Shown: positions 63,494 through 64,000 of the stretch, in pieces
How the letters are laid out: the number at the start of each line of letters is the position of its first letter
Numbering within the stretch: position 1 is the first letter of the stretch
Notes under the pieces: generated by a model
The model's database searches: none
Told to the model about the DNA's origin: nothing
The model's input: only the letters and a program-made list of their open reading frames with translations
Source of the DNA: Blastococcus sp. CT_GayMR16
GTDB taxonomy: Bacteria > Actinomycetota > Actinomycetes > Mycobacteriales > Geodermatophilaceae
Direction of reading: 5' to 3'
DNA length: 64,000 bases
NCBI RefSeq assembly: GCF_004570875.1
Contig: NZ_SPQK01000007.1
Span: forward strand, 62,001 to 126,000
Position numbers and translations under genes: made by a program

Positions 63494-64000
<507 letters not shown>

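Overview
The window reads as chromosome from a very GC-rich actinobacterium, most likely a member of Geodermatophilaceae (Blastococcus, Geodermatophilus or Modestobacter type). This placement is inference from GC-saturated third codon positions, many GTG starts, lipoboxes, the coproporphyrin-type heme genes next to a DUF3000 gene, and the style of the intergenic repeats. I saw no tRNA, rRNA, CRISPR array, prophage or replication origin.

Layout. 0-4.4 kb: end of a DUF3000 gene, then heme genes hemE, hemY and hemQ, then msrB. 4.5-7.1 kb: a large secreted nuclease. 7.3-17.8 kb: two separate histidine kinase/LuxR regulator pairs, a cold-shock protein, a DUF5996 protein and several small membrane, secreted or lipoprotein genes. 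17.8-21.7 kb: a stand-alone LigD-type polymerase and a LigC-type ATP-dependent ligase with a secreted hydrolase gene between them. 21.7-33.1 kb: trehalose genes glgX-treY and treZ, separated by an oppositely oriented ABC export cassette whose three genes are joined by two related, translationally coupled mini-ORFs. 33.6-35.7 kb: uvrB, followed by a broken MmcQ/YjbR gene.

37.3-54.8 kb is the most interesting part: a tellurium-resistance-type (Ter) stress island. It holds a yybP-ykoY (Mn2+) riboswitch in front of terC, three ordinary TerD-fold genes near it, a DUF475 TerC-like membrane protein, a TerA-like protein, TerF (TerD plus von Willebrand A domain), and a tightly overlapping operon for a CitE-like lyase, a phosphoribosyltransferase, a StiP-family protein and a HAD phosphatase. 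Then come a lipoprotein, a membrane-anchored HNH nuclease with an Excalibur domain and another TerD. A second operon encodes TelA, an unknown protein, and TerD-like and TerA-like proteins that have lost the acidic residues expected of the calcium sites. Together the island looks like an envelope-linked metal/calcium stress system with a nucleotide-related metabolic branch.

54.8-64 kb is ordinary chromosome: an S9 peptidase, an AlkZ-like glycosylase, small unknown genes, a complete IS481-family element with a 6-bp target duplication, a SixA-like phosphatase, DUF4177 and DUF899 proteins, a metallo-hydrolase, an amidase and the start of uvrA. Many genes carry a TANNNT hexamer only 5-8 bases before the start codon and little Shine-Dalgarno sequence, suggesting leaderless transcripts.
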